A stretch of DNA of 64,000 nucleotides from Pythium myriotylum. Lineage: Eukaryota > Oomycota > Peronosporomycetes > Pythiales > Pythiaceae. The stretch is from NCBI GenBank assembly GCA_023091665.1, contig JALJCQ010000033.1, forward strand, positions 496,001 through 560,000, in the 5' to 3' direction. A program made the position numbers and the translations under genes. This document shows, in pieces, positions 54,532-64,000 of the stretch (its first letter is position 1; the number at the start of each line of letters is the position of its first letter). Below the pieces are notes generated by a model. That model was not told the DNA's origin. It was given only the letters and a program-made list of their open reading frames with translations, and ran no database searches.

Positions 54532-55613
54532 TCAGAAGATATTGTCGTACTTTTCCATGGCTCCCGAGACCGCATCCACCACGCTGCGACACAAGCCCAG
54601 GTCAGTAGAGAGCAAAGCATGCGAGGTCTGCAAATCTTACCGTCGCTCGTTCATGACATAAACGGAGCGGAAAGCACCTGACTCATCGAATCGCTGTATT
54701 GTGCGGACGCGACGAGCCGTATCCACAACCGTCATTGTCTCCACCAGAACAGGTTGACCAGTGCGTTTCGAAGTGGCGGTAGTCACGATCACGTTCAGTC
54801 CAAGCTCTTGCATTGTGATCTCAGTATTGCGGAGAGTTGGGTCGTCAGATTCGATCTTGAAGATTCCATCTGCCACAGGTTTTATCCAAAAATGCTGCGT
54901 TGAAGTGAGTCCGCTGATGGTCGTGCGCGACGAACGCTGGCTCCACACGCCTTCATCGTCACGGAACACCAGGTCGGTCGAACACACTTGGTTACCTTCT
55001 TCGCCGATAGGCACAGTCGCGAGCTCGCCGTTCCAGCGTCCTTCTAGAGCGGGCAGGACGTGGAAGGTGGATCCACTCACACGGACCGAAAGCTGACTGA
55101 AAAAGGTGCGACCAGAGGTCTTCTTTTGTGGAACGAATCGTGGTGACTTGACTCCATTGGTCGAGATAATGCTCTTCTCGAGTCCAAGACGGTGAACTGT
55201 GCCGTCTTGGCCTGCGGCCCAAATGTTGTCCTCCTTCATCATCTTGAGATTAGTGTCCTCATGCTTGCGGTGCGCGCGGATGGATTCGGCTAGAGCCTTG
55301 TAGTTGACCGGGCGGAAGGGCTCGTGGGACGGCTGCCATTCAGCGTTGTTAGTCTACTTGAATCCCTACGAGGGTCTTTTGGACGCACCTCCATGTGCAC
55401 GAGCACGTCCCCGTCCGTGATGCCGAGCTCGGCGAGCGTCTTGTCGTCCGCGAGCTCTCGGCCCTTGTGGACGAGGACGATGTAGTTGGGGTGCCAGACG
55501 TTCTTGCCGCTGTCCTGGTACGCGGCCTTGACGCCCGCGACGGTCTCCTGCGGCGCCGTCTCGAGCGTCAGCGCGTGCACGTCGTTCTTGACCGTGATCT
55601 TGATCGTCGCCAT
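54532..55613 (-). CDS. Ubiquitin-like domain protein with a beta-rich C-terminal domain
   Basis: Three exons (55389-55613, 54641-55332, 54532-54583) with introns of 56 and 57 nt give 322 residues. Residues 1-75 form a ubiquitin-like fold (ATIKITVKNDVHALTLETAP, VAGVKAAYQDSGK, IVLVHKGRELADDKTLAELG, GDVLVHME) without a terminal diglycine, so it is a built-in UBL, not a modifier. The rest is rich in beta strands (FWIKPVADGIFKIESDD, NTEITMQELGLNVIVTTA) and may be a calycin-type barrel as in DUF3598-like proteins; this is only an impression. Intron 1 was placed with acceptor GGCAG and the branch-like CTAAC just upstream; an earlier AG would leave a 35-nt intron. An in-frame ATG 21 bp upstream is possible. 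Confidence 0.75.
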
Positions 55614-55884
55614 CTCGTCTGCGAATGCATGCATATCCACGCCCGCTTGGACCAACTTCAAAGCTGTAAAAAGTCGAGATTTTTTACGAAACCCACACTC
55701 TCGAAGTTTCGCTCCACGTTCGAGAACGCGACGTGCCCAACGTATATCCAACGTATAATCGGATTTGCCAGGGTCCGCCAGCAAGTTGGCCCCCGCAGAG
55801 TGATGGTCGTTTGTTGGGGGTCTTTCAGGACGGCTCAGTCCCACCCGACCCAGGCCATCGAGGAAGTTCGCCGAAGAGACCGCC
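55614..55884. promoter_or_regulatory. Divergent promoter region UBL protein / YME1-type protease
   Basis: 271 bp between start codons on opposite strands. It contains a direct pair of CGTATA-type sequences near 55740-55756 (CAACGTATATCCAACGTATAATC). No known factor site can be assigned. Confidence 0.4.
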
Positions 55885-58078
55885 ATGCTCGTGCTCGTGC
55901 CGCGGCTGCTCGCGCGCGCCGCCGCGCTCCCCGCCACGCCCCTCGCGAGCCGCGTACGTCGCCCCGTCTCCACGCCGCCCTCGCCTCGCCGCCTCGTGCT
56001 AACGCTCGCGTCTCTCTTTGTGCTGCAGCACGGCAAGCGCTCGCTGTTCAACATGACCGAGCGCGGCCGCATGCGCCACCTCAAGACGCTCGAACAGGAC
56101 GCCAACATGCAGCCAGAAGACGCCTACCGGCAGCTGCGCTTCCTGCAGGAGCTCAACAAACAGTACCCGGCGCTCGTGATCCGCCGCATTGAGGAGAACC
56201 GCTTCGCTGTGGACGAGGCGGTCCAGAAGGAGTACATCAAGGCCCTCGTCAAGTGCGTCTGCACGCAGAGGCTGGGTGGGGGTGCGCTCGTGGAGTAACG
56301 CTGCATGTCTTGTAGAACTGGTCGCATCGATGCCTTGAACATGAACGAAGTGCTCGCTGCAACACAGCGCGTTGGCGGTGGCAGCAACTACGGTGGCGGA
56401 GCCTACAGCGCCAACACCAACGCGTCCGCATCCTTTGCGCGATCCGTTGGTGGTGCCGCCGCTTCGTCGGCTTCCCAAGGTGTGTCGCCAAACGACCCCG
56501 TGTATGTTTCGATGGTCGAGGGGAGCTTCAAGAACAACATGTGGCGCACGCTGCGCACGCTTGGCGTCGCCTTCATCGTCGTGTCGGCGCTTGGTGCGAT
56601 CTTAGATGAGAAAGTCGGCCGTGTTGGCTCGGCCTCGAAAGTTCTCGGTTCGACTGGCAGCGACAAGCGCTTTAGCGATGTCAAAGGAGCTCAAGAGGCC
56701 AAGGAGGAGTTGGAGGAGATTGTCCAGTTCTTGCAAGACCCCGAACGCTTTACGCGGCTCGGTGGAAACTTGCCAAAAGGTGTACTGTTGACTGGACCTC
56801 CTGGTACAGGAAAGACGCTCTTGGCGCGAGCCATCGCAGGCGAAGCTGGGGTGCCGTTCTTTTACTCATCCGGCTCCGAGTTTGAGGAGATGTATGTCGG
56901 TGTTGGCGCTCGCCGCGTGCGCGATTTGTTTGAAGCTGCCAAGCGCAAGGCACCGTGTATCATTTTTATCGATGAGATTGACGCGATCGGCGGTACGCGT
57001 AAGCTTAAGGAGCAGCAAGCCATGAAGATGACACTCAACCAGCTTTTGGTTGAGATGGACGGCTTTGACCAGAACCGAGGCATCATTGTGATCGGCGCAA
57101 CTAACTATCCAGACGTCCTTGATAATGCACTCGTGCGACCGGGACGCTTTGATCGGTACGTTTCGACATTTATCAACTCCCGTTGGTTGGAAAACAAGGT
57201 CTCACTCGTTCTTCTTGCGCAGTCATGTTACGGTTGCGCTTCCTGACGTTGCTGGGCGAAAGGAGATTCTCGAATTCTACGCGGGCAAGATTCCGCTCGG
57301 AAATGACGTAGATATCGATGTGCTTGCGCGCGCGACTCCTGGTATGTCAGGAGCTGAGCTCAACAACCTCGTGAACGAAGCTGCTCTTCGCGCATCAATG
57401 AAGAATGCCGAAGTGGTGAACATGGACTGCTTTGAGTACGCTAAGGACAAAATTCTTATGGGTGCAGAGCGGAAGTCAGCATTGATCACCCCTGAATCTG
57501 CGCGACTTACAGCTTTTCACGAAGGCGGGCACGCCCTTGTGGCACTTAACACGCCTGGAGCACATCCTGTCTACAAGGCTACTATCATGCCGCGCGGGCA
57601 AGCCCTCGGTATGGTGTCTCAGCTGCCAGAGGGCGACCAAACAAGTGTCACTCGTAAGCAGCTGCTTGCTCGGTTGGATGTGTGCATGGGGGGTCGTGTC
57701 GCCGAAGAGATGACTTTCGGGAAGGATGAGATTACTGGCGGTGCATCATCGGACATTCAGCAGGCAACAAATATTGCTCGTGTGATGGTGACGAAGTATG
57801 GAATGAGCGACGACGTCGGGTTGGTGTTCCACGACCTGCGAGGCAATGACACTAGCGCGACAACACGCAAGATCATCGATGACGAAGTGAAGAAACTTTG
57901 TGATGCCTCCTACAAGCGAGCCAAGAACATTTTGGAGACTCACAAAGGCGATCTGGAGAAGATCGCGAATGCTCTGCTTGAATACGAAACGCTGAGCGGC
58001 GCTGAGATCAAGAAGCTACTCAAGGGTGAAAAGATTGAGCGTAAGGCCGTTAAGGCGGCGACATCGGCCAAGGCGTAG
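55885..58078 (+). CDS. Mitochondrial AAA metalloprotease, YME1/FtsH type
   Basis: Four exons (55885-55953, 56029-56252, 56316-57155, 57223-58078) give 662 residues. FtsH-type proteases degrade unassembled inner-membrane proteins. A Leu/Arg/Ala N-terminus ([18 protein letters not shown]) is a likely mitochondrial presequence; one membrane helix ([18 protein letters not shown], about residue 190) suggests the i-AAA YME1 type with one span. AAA module: Walker A GPPGTGKT (about residue 258), pore loop [13 protein letters not shown], Walker [13 protein letters not shown], arginine-finger RPGRFDR. M41 protease: zinc motif HEGGH (about residue 478) with the third ligand Asp in [11 protein letters not shown]. 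The first intron (75 nt) is a multiple of three without stops, so retention would lengthen only the presequence region. Confidence 0.93.
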
Positions 58079-58225
58079 CGGAGATGGTCTCCAAATAGTG
58101 AAGATACTATACAACAATGCAGGGGGAGAAAAATGCCAGGTGACTGCATGACTGTACAAGGATTGTGTATAACCTTGGCAACTCTTTGGTACTCAATGCT
58201 CTCGTGTAATGATGTCCGCTTGGCT

Positions 58226-61200
58226 CTAATACCGCAAGGACAGGAAGCACGCAACTCCCGCCTTAATCCAATAGTCCTGGTCTGCGAACTGGATTTGCAA
58301 GTTGGTTTCAGATACGAGCGAATTGCGGAAGATCGTAGCCTTGCTGGACGGTATTTCGATCCAAAATACAAAGTTGGTCGAGTGGCCTGTAGTGGAGAGC
58401 GTGCCCGTGCGCGTGAGGATCTTGTACACAGGGCAACGATAGATGCCACTCTGAGGGGCCTTGCGATCTCGAATGGGGAGTAGGTGAATCACCGGCATCT
58501 TCGAGAAAAGTTCTTTCGGCAGCGGGTCAGCGAGGGAATGCTCTCCTTTGTCCCAGCGAGCACCTTCGATGAAGAGCCCGGTCATGTAACATCCCCCTTT
58601 GACTGGCTTGGCGTGGATCTCGTCTTGGGAGTCGGAGACCATGAGGAAATCGAAGGACAACGAATCAATAGCCATGTTAAACTGCCGTGCGTGGTTCTGG
58701 AGAATACCCGTGAGGAATCCCTGCGGAAAGAAAAATCCTGGTAGCCAGAACACGGATGGAATACCGTCACGGACCCAAAGGGTGAGGAACCGGATACGCT
58801 CTAAAAAGTCGTCAACCCATGAACCAAGCGCCTTGAGCGACGGATATGACTTTTTTTCCCACTGGTGAGGCACTTTTTGGTTGAAGACTGCATTTGACAT
58901 AGCCTCAAGATCCGCCGACATGACAACAAGACCTTTTAGTGCCTTCTGAAGGTTGGGTAGTGTCACCTTCATGACTGCGAGCAGGTTGTTGTAACGCTGC
59001 ACTTCCTGCACAAGCACAGTGTTCATTGACTCTTCGTACAAAACCGGGTATCTGATGCTGATCGACTCGACTTCAAACAACAAGGGCAGTCGCTCTTCGA
59101 TGGCCTTCGCCTGTTGTTCGATAATGCTCTCACGTGATTGTCCGCCTCCTGACGACACGCGCGGCTGTAGAGCGAGGATCATGTCAAACATATTAAACGT
59201 CTCCGCCATCGCGCACGTAATGTTGGCGTTCTCGTGCATTCCGAAGACCTCGGGCTCTGGATTCAGTGGTAATGTGTCGATATAGCTCAAAAAGCTCGAA
59301 AGCGGGTCGTTGGAGTCTACGTGCGGTGAGTAGTACGTACCGCTCCGAGAGAATTTGTACTGCTCCTGTAGAATTTTGGGGTTGAAAAATCCTTCCAGGA
59401 TAACGTCAATAGTGCGCATGTCCTTATCATCCGTGACGCGCCCACCATAGTTTACAACAGATGTCATGACACAAAGAACTTTGAACGGCACCTCGTCATA
59501 GAAGTCGAGGAACATCTCGAGCTGAGCACGGCTGATGTCATAGTCAGTGTCGTTGAATGCATATGGAATGTTCCAGCCGAGCGGTCCAAAACGCTTTCGC
59601 TCGATCACGACGGCGTGAAAGAAGCTCAGCCCAAATAACAGCTTGCGAAAGTTGTCTGGCTTGGAAGTCGCTTCGAGAGCTTCGTTTGTCAGTTTAATGT
59701 ACGAGTTTTTCAAGTTGGCACGAATCCCCTTGGGAGGCTCCTTGGTCATCTTCACGCCGTTCTGCAGCACAGAGGTTGGGAATGAAGCAGACGGACGACT
59801 CGTAAGCCAGAGACGGAAATCTCGGTGAGTTGCGTCGGGATTGATCTCATCACAGATGCGCTCGAGCTGCGACATCCAACTGATCGCCAAATGGCAGTTT
59901 TGTAAAAGCACCCATTTGCCACTTGTAATTGCATCCTCGATCATTTTCGCAGCAATTACCCCTTGACCCTGGCCAAGGGAAATCGAATTAAGTTTGCGAT
60001 TCATCTTCATAATTTCCGCGAACGCTAAGAGTTCTTTAGCTGGGTCAGAGCCTGTTGATAGGACAAAGATTATGGGCGTAATAACAGTCGAGTCAGCGAA
60101 GGAGCTGGCTAGATCAAACGGTGGTGGCTCTATGTACCGCCTGCCAATGTGTTCGACCACAAAGTTCTGAATAGCCTCGGTCATTCGATCAGGTCGGATA
60201 CAGCGCAAAACACACATTTTCTGAAAGGAATTGAGCGAACTTTCAAGTGTTGCTGACGGAAGCTTCTCGAGGTGGGGATCTGCCGAGTCGAAGATTCGTC
60301 GCCATAGCGACGCATTGCCTCGGACGCTTGCGAGTAGGTGCTCAAAAGCCGGTAACGTGGACAGCGCACAGACTTCTCGCCATGTCCTGTCTTCGATCCA
60401 CGTAGGATCTGGGTTCACGGCGTCCGTACTGCTCGGCGTTGAACCTGAGATGAGGAAGCGCCACTCTAATGCGTCAATCTTGTTCGCACCTTGCAGCAAC
60501 TTGATGGTGAGTAAGAACGAAAACAGCAGCTTGTGCTCCTCAAAGAGAGAGCGGCAGATATTGCGATAGAGAGAGTACGTTGCTGAGTCATTGAGGTTTG
60601 CGAGTCGTTCTTCTAAGTGGTCGCTCTCTTTCGCGCTCCGAATGCTCTTGATGAACAATGTTACGAACCACGGTAGCGAATACTGATACATGGGATCCAC
60701 CAGCGATAGATCCGCGATGCAGAAGAAAAGAAGTGATGCTCGGAACGCAACACCTCGATAGCGTTCCCGGGACTCATCGATCGCACGCTCCGTCACTTCA
60801 GCCTCTGCCATCTTCTCGTTGATATCCTCAGACGTGATTTTGGCCTTACCGAGTGTGTCAATTAACTCCGTATCATCCAGAATATTGCCTTTCGAGTTCG
60901 CAAGCATGTACAAGATCTTGTTCTCGATCTCAACTAGTTCTGCCTTCATGCGTGCATTCGACACGACAAGAGAATTTTTTTTCTCCGCCAACTCCGGCAT
61001 CTCCTCTTGAACGACGACCCCAAGCGCTTGGTCTTCAAGACCTTTTGGAGTAATCGTAAAGTTTAGAAGGGTCACTTTCACTGACGTCTCAGGTGGATAG
61101 TGGGGGTTGGGTAGCTTGGTCGTCATAAAGAAGCGAAACGAGTTGTTGTAAGGGACTGTTGAATCGCCGATCTTCATCATGACTTGTCCACCTTGTTTGA

Positions 61201-64000
61201 ACTTGCTCTGCAGAAGCACTGGTTCGAGCGTTGCGTCGAGGGCTTCGAGAACATTCTCCAACAGAATCCACTTGCCGAATCGAACTCCATTCTCAAGTGT
61301 TTTCAAAAAGCCCTTGTCAGTCAGCTTGATCACATCGATCCCATTATCTGATGCATCTTTGCCAAGGTTCTTAATGAACCGATTGGCTTGCCCTTGTGGG
61401 TCAATAAGTAATGGCCAACGCCGTGCTCTCGCGATGATGATTCCATTTTGTACAGATACATTGTCCGACGGCAATCCTGCGATTTGCCACTGCCGTACCT
61501 TCACGGGGTCAGCCAATGTTGTGATCACATTACACCCTTTAGAATGTGGAATCTGTAATTTTTGCAGCGCGGCATACCACTCGTTCACACATGTTTCGCG
61601 AAATTCACTTGTGAACGTTCCCAAGTAACTGATCGTACCAGCCGAGATGACAACATCACCGATAAGATTAATAAAATCGTGGTTCAGCTGCCGTATTGTA
61701 GCTTCCCATCTCGTCTCTTCACCACCAAGAAGTCCGATTAGTTTTAATGCTGACTCCAACCGAATCTCGCACTGCCTCACATCTCGAACTAATTGGTCCT
61801 TCTTGTTTACAGCGTTGTTGTAGTTTCGCTCCAGCTCTGCAAGGCGATCCACGACAGCCTGCAAACGGCTTTTGGCGTCGGCAAGGACTCGCATTGTAAC
61901 GTCCAGTTCAGCCTGAGCACCAGCGAGGGCGATTTTCTTTGGCTCAACCATCTTTGCAATATTATGGTAGGTATGCATTGCGCGCACCCACATACAAATC
62001 GCTTCGCAAGCGACACTTGCCTTTCGTACAGCCGCTGGCTGGAAGTCTTCCATTTCGATATACCGATCGAGTTCCAGAATAATTTTATCGCCAATGTTAT
62101 CCTTGTCAAACTTGATCATGTCCTCCATGAGCTTTTTCGCGTTCCCAAGAATCGTCTTCTGTGCGCTCTCCCAGTAGTCCTTCATCTTTTGGCCTGCTTT
62201 GTCTGGGTCGTTCTTCATGGTCGGCTTGACCCCAAAGATGATGCAGGCGGCCTCCATGGTCAAACGCACGCCATGGGGTGGATTCTTCAAGGCCTTCACT
62301 TCGTCAATATCCGACTTCTTAAGTTTGTTCAAGCACTGAACGGCAGCGTCTAACGCAGGGAGAGCCTCATCAAGATCCCGTTGGGCGTCATCGGCAATCG
62401 CCTTCGTCTCCGCGGCCTTTTTGTTTGCAACCTGTTCTTCCTTTTCTACGATGGCTTTTGTGTCATCTGCGTCTTTCTTGTCGAGTGTGATCTGCTTCAT
62501 CATCTCATCGACCTCGATTTGAGTCTTTTCCAACTGCGGCTTAAGCGCTACAAGCTGTTCCTGCATACCAGCTACTTGCTCCTTCGTCGCGACGATCTTG
62601 TTCACACCATTTTGCAAGCGGTTACGCTTTCCCTCGACTTCGTCGCGCTTTATAAGCAGGACTGACTTGAACGTGTAAAGAAGTTCCAGGTAGCTCGTTG
62701 GTGTCACGTAATTGTACCGCCGGAGTTTGTCATAAAACTGAGCCGATGCGTGCTCAACATTCTGATGAATGGTCTGGAAAATACTCACAACTGCTGCGGT
62801 TTCCATGTGTGAACCACTGCCTGGCTCGCTGTTGAGCTGGAAGTCGGTGGAGGTCAAAGCACTAGCAGCGACTGACTGCAAGGCTTCCGCGGGCCACTCA
62901 CTGAACCAGTCGATTGTGCAGCAGTTTACCAGCGACGGAAACATGCGAATGCGATCGCGAAACAAACTGCCCAGTGGACTCATGCAGAGAACCAAGTGAA
63001 GATTCTGGCGGACAAGAAGCAGATACTGCGCAAACGTGTTGAGTTTGGTTGGTGGGATCTTCTTCTTCACACAATATGGGCGACAATGATTTGTGATTTG
63101 ATCAAGATCCTCTGGAGCGTACAAATTGGGCACATCGCCACTGTTGAGCACACTATTAATGTCCTCCAGCATCGCTTCGTGGACGATCTGCACATCCGAG
63201 AACAAGAACACGATTGGTTTTTCGTCGATCCCAGCCTTCATCAAGAACTTTTTCAAGTCGTCTCTCCACTCCGCTACGCCGTAGCCCTTTGTAATCTCGA
63301 TCTGGGAGCAAGAGTACTCTGCCATGTACGCTGCAAGACGAGTTAACGACTGGCGCCCGCTACCTCCCACACCGAGAAGTAGAGCATTTCCCTGAGGCTG
63401 GCGAATGACTCGAGCGATGCGAGATACATGTTCTATCGCATTCATGAACATGACCAAGTTCATTGGCGCACTGCTCTCGGCGTTATAGTCGTTCAGGTAC
63501 TCTTCAACCTGAGACTGTAGCTTCTCGACATCAGCAACCTCCTCGTAGATTTTCGGATCTGCACCAGGGACCATGTAATCACCATAAAATAGCGTCTTGG
63601 TTGGATGCACAGCCTCCCATGCGGCATCCGGATGAGAAGTGCCGAGTCGCTCACTAAATTTGTCAGCTACTTGTGACCTGAGCAACTCTTGGAACCACTT
63701 GTGATCGGCAGCTGTTGTAAAGCGGTCTTCAAAAACTCGCATGTTTTCGTGGACCCAGAGGCGTAAGGCCTGTTCGAGTTTAACGATTTTCTTGGAATCT
63801 CCCATGAGAACACCCTGAAAAACCTTCGCAAGATCGCGCAAGTTGAATGTGTAATGGGACTTTGCTGGCGTCGGAAGAAGCTCAGCGATGACTGTATTGT
63901 AGATGTGAATCGATGCCTTGACGAGTCTAGCCGCAACCTCAGGTGGTTTAATTTCATCCCCGAACTTCTGAAAGAAGTTTGAAACAATTGTTTCGAAGAC
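58226..64000 (-). CDS. Axonemal dynein heavy chain, C-terminal part (truncated by window edge)
   Basis: Open without introns from the window's right edge to the stop at 58226: 1924 residues visible of an expected 4000 or more. Axonemal dyneins are the ATP-driven motors of flagellar beating. Seen in order: the end of AAA3, AAA4 with its P-loop GVGGSGRQSLTRLA, the segment FPSLVNCCTIDWFSEWP, the coiled-coil stalk around the microtubule-binding tip (ATKEQVAGMQEQLVALKP out and LQAVVDRLAELERNYNN back), AAA5 (SYLGTFTSEFRE), AAA6 and the C-terminal domain ending in RTGTLSTTGHSTNFVFWIEIP. These segments fit the single-headed inner-arm group; the C-terminus is closest in my memory to DNAH1-type chains. 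Between IEIP and DYWIKAGVA there are about 19 extra residues relative to relatives I know. The gene converges on YME1 with 147 bp between stops. Confidence 0.93.
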   Translation of the reverse strand, partial: VFETIVSNFFQKFGDEIKPPEVAARLVKASIHIYNTVIAELLPTPAKSHYTFNLRDLAKVFQGVLMGDSKKIVKLEQALRLWVHENMRVFEDRFTTAADHKWFQELLRSQVADKFSERLGTSHPDAAWEAVHPTKTLFYGDYMVPGADPKIYEEVADVEKLQSQVEEYLNDYNAESSAPMNLVMFMNAIEHVSRIARVIRQPQGNALLLGVGGSGRQSLTRLAAYMAEYSCSQIEITKGYGVAEWRDDLKKFLMKAGIDEKPIVFLFSDVQIVHEAMLEDINSVLNSGDVPNLYAPEDLDQITNHCRPYCVKKKIPPTKLNTFAQYLLLVRQNLHLVLCMSPLGSLFRDRIRMFPSLVNCCTIDWFSEWPAEALQSVAASALTSTDFQLNSEPGSGSHMETAAVVSIFQTIHQNVEHASAQFYDKLRRYNYVTPTSYLELLYTFKSVLLIKRDEVEGKRNRLQNGVNKIVATKEQVAGMQEQLVALKPQLEKTQIEVDEMMKQITLDKKDADDTKAIVEKEEQVANKKAAETKAIADDAQRDLDEALPALDAAVQCLNKLKKSDIDEVKALKNPPHGVRLTMEAACIIFGVKPTMKNDPDKAGQKMKDYWESAQKTILGNAKKLMEDMIKFDKDNIGDKIILELDRYIEMEDFQPAAVRKASVACEAICMWVRAMHTYHNIAKMVEPKKIALAGAQAELDVTMRVLADAKSRLQAVVDRLAELERNYNNAVNKKDQLVRDVRQCEIRLESALKLIGLLGGEETRWEATIRQLNHDFINLIGDVVISAGTISYLGTFTSEFRETCVNEWYAALQKLQIPHSKGCNVITTLADPVKVRQWQIAGLPSDNVSVQNGIIIARARRWPLLIDPQGQANRFIKNLGKDASDNGIDVIKLTDKGFLKTLENGVRFGKWILLENVLEALDATLEPVLLQSKFKQGGQVMMKIGDSTVPYNNSFRFFMTTKLPNPHYPPETSVKVTLLNFTITPKGLEDQALGVVVQEEMPELAEKKNSLVVSNARMKAELVEIENKILYMLANSKGNILDDTELIDTLGKAKITSEDINEKMAEAEVTERAIDESRERYRGVAFRASLLFFCIADLSLVDPMYQYSLPWFVTLFIKSIRSAKESDHLEERLANLNDSATYSLYRNICRSLFEEHKLLFSFLLTIKLLQGANKIDALEWRFLISGSTPSSTDAVNPDPTWIEDRTWREVCALSTLPAFEHLLASVRGNASLWRRIFDSADPHLEKLPSATLESSLNSFQKMCVLRCIRPDRMTEAIQNFVVEHIGRRYIEPPPFDLASSFADSTVITPIIFVLSTGSDPAKELLAFAEIMKMNRKLNSISLGQGQGVIAAKMIEDAITSGKWVLLQNCHLAISWMSQLERICDEINPDATHRDFRLWLTSRPSASFPTSVLQNGVKMTKEPPKGIRANLKNSYIKLTNEALEATSKPDNFRKLLFGLSFFHAVVIERKRFGPLGWNIPYAFNDTDYDISRAQLEMFLDFYDEVPFKVLCVMTSVVNYGGRVTDDKDMRTIDVILEGFFNPKILQEQYKFSRSGTYYSPHVDSNDPLSSFLSYIDTLPLNPEPEVFGMHENANITCAMAETFNMFDMILALQPRVSSGGGQSRESIIEQQAKAIEERLPLLFEVESISIRYPVLYEESMNTVLVQEVQRYNNLLAVMKVTLPNLQKALKGLVVMSADLEAMSNAVFNQKVPHQWEKKSYPSLKALGSWVDDFLERIRFLTLWVRDGIPSVFWLPGFFFPQGFLTGILQNHARQFNMAIDSLSFDFLMVSDSQDEIHAKPVKGGCYMTGLFIEGARWDKGEHSLADPLPKELFSKMPVIHLLPIRDRKAPQSGIYRCPVYKILTRTGTLSTTGHSTNFVFWIEIPSSKATIFRNSLVSETNLQIQFADQDYWIKAGVACFLSLRY

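Noticed and set aside
1..64000. CRISPR arrays, bacterial operons, rRNA or tRNA genes
   Set aside because: None seen: there are no regularly spaced repeats, no recognisable cloverleaf tRNA or rRNA core sequences, and gene structures are eukaryotic.

Overview
The window is nuclear DNA from a flagellated, intron-bearing eukaryote, most likely an oomycete (stramenopile). The reasons are: compact genes with many short introns (about 45 resolved here, nearly all 44-87 nt, GT-AG); a START + FYVE-type protein of the kind expanded in oomycetes; a giant IP3-receptor-like channel; cobalamin-independent methionine synthase; and several ciliary/basal-body genes (BBS7, TBCCD1, a CEP164-like WW protein, an axonemal dynein heavy chain), which fit a zoospore-forming life cycle. 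The genus cannot be fixed from sequence alone. All exon structures were spliced by hand from reading-frame phase, GT/AG sites and similarity to known families; no transcript data were available.

Layout. 0-8 kb: folylpolyglutamate synthase (-) diverges from a KDM8/JMJD5-type JmjC protein (+), which converges within 6 bp on BBS7 (-); then a SAP-like protein (+). 8.5-19.5 kb: one 3555-residue IP3-receptor-like calcium channel (+). 19.5-31 kb: a GDT1/TMEM165 ion transporter with an EF-hand (-), START-FYVE protein (+), thiol dioxygenase of the ADO/PCO family (+), TBCCD1 (+, with an apparent AT-AC U12-type intron), MetE (+). 31-36 kb: a CEP164-like WW protein (-), then two tandem secreted type-B carboxylesterases (-) separated by a small decayed transposon-like element. 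36-47.4 kb: AFG2/SPATA5 double AAA ATPase (-) and Sen1-type helicase (+) sharing a 162-bp promoter, RanBP1 (+), an SLC35F-type transporter (-), a TALE homeobox factor (-). 47.4-64 kb: an unresolved stretch, an unknown single-pass membrane protein (+), a HORMA-domain protein (+), a Tudor-like/PDZ protein (+), a ubiquitin-like protein (-), a mitochondrial YME1/FtsH protease (+), and the 3' part of an axonemal dynein heavy chain (-) that runs off the right edge.

Working together: there are no operons, but functional themes are visible. Flagellar assembly and motility genes recur (BBS7, TBCCD1, CEP164-like, dynein). Calcium/ion handling is represented by the IP3R-like channel and the EF-hand GDT1 protein. 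The most noteworthy observations are the AT-AC intron in TBCCD1, the altered pore signature of the IP3R-like channel, the EF-hand/GDT1 fusion, the HORMA protein with a predicted winged-helix-like tail, a perfect 23-bp-arm hairpin at 51.5 kb, and an inverted-repeat-bounded element between the two esterases.
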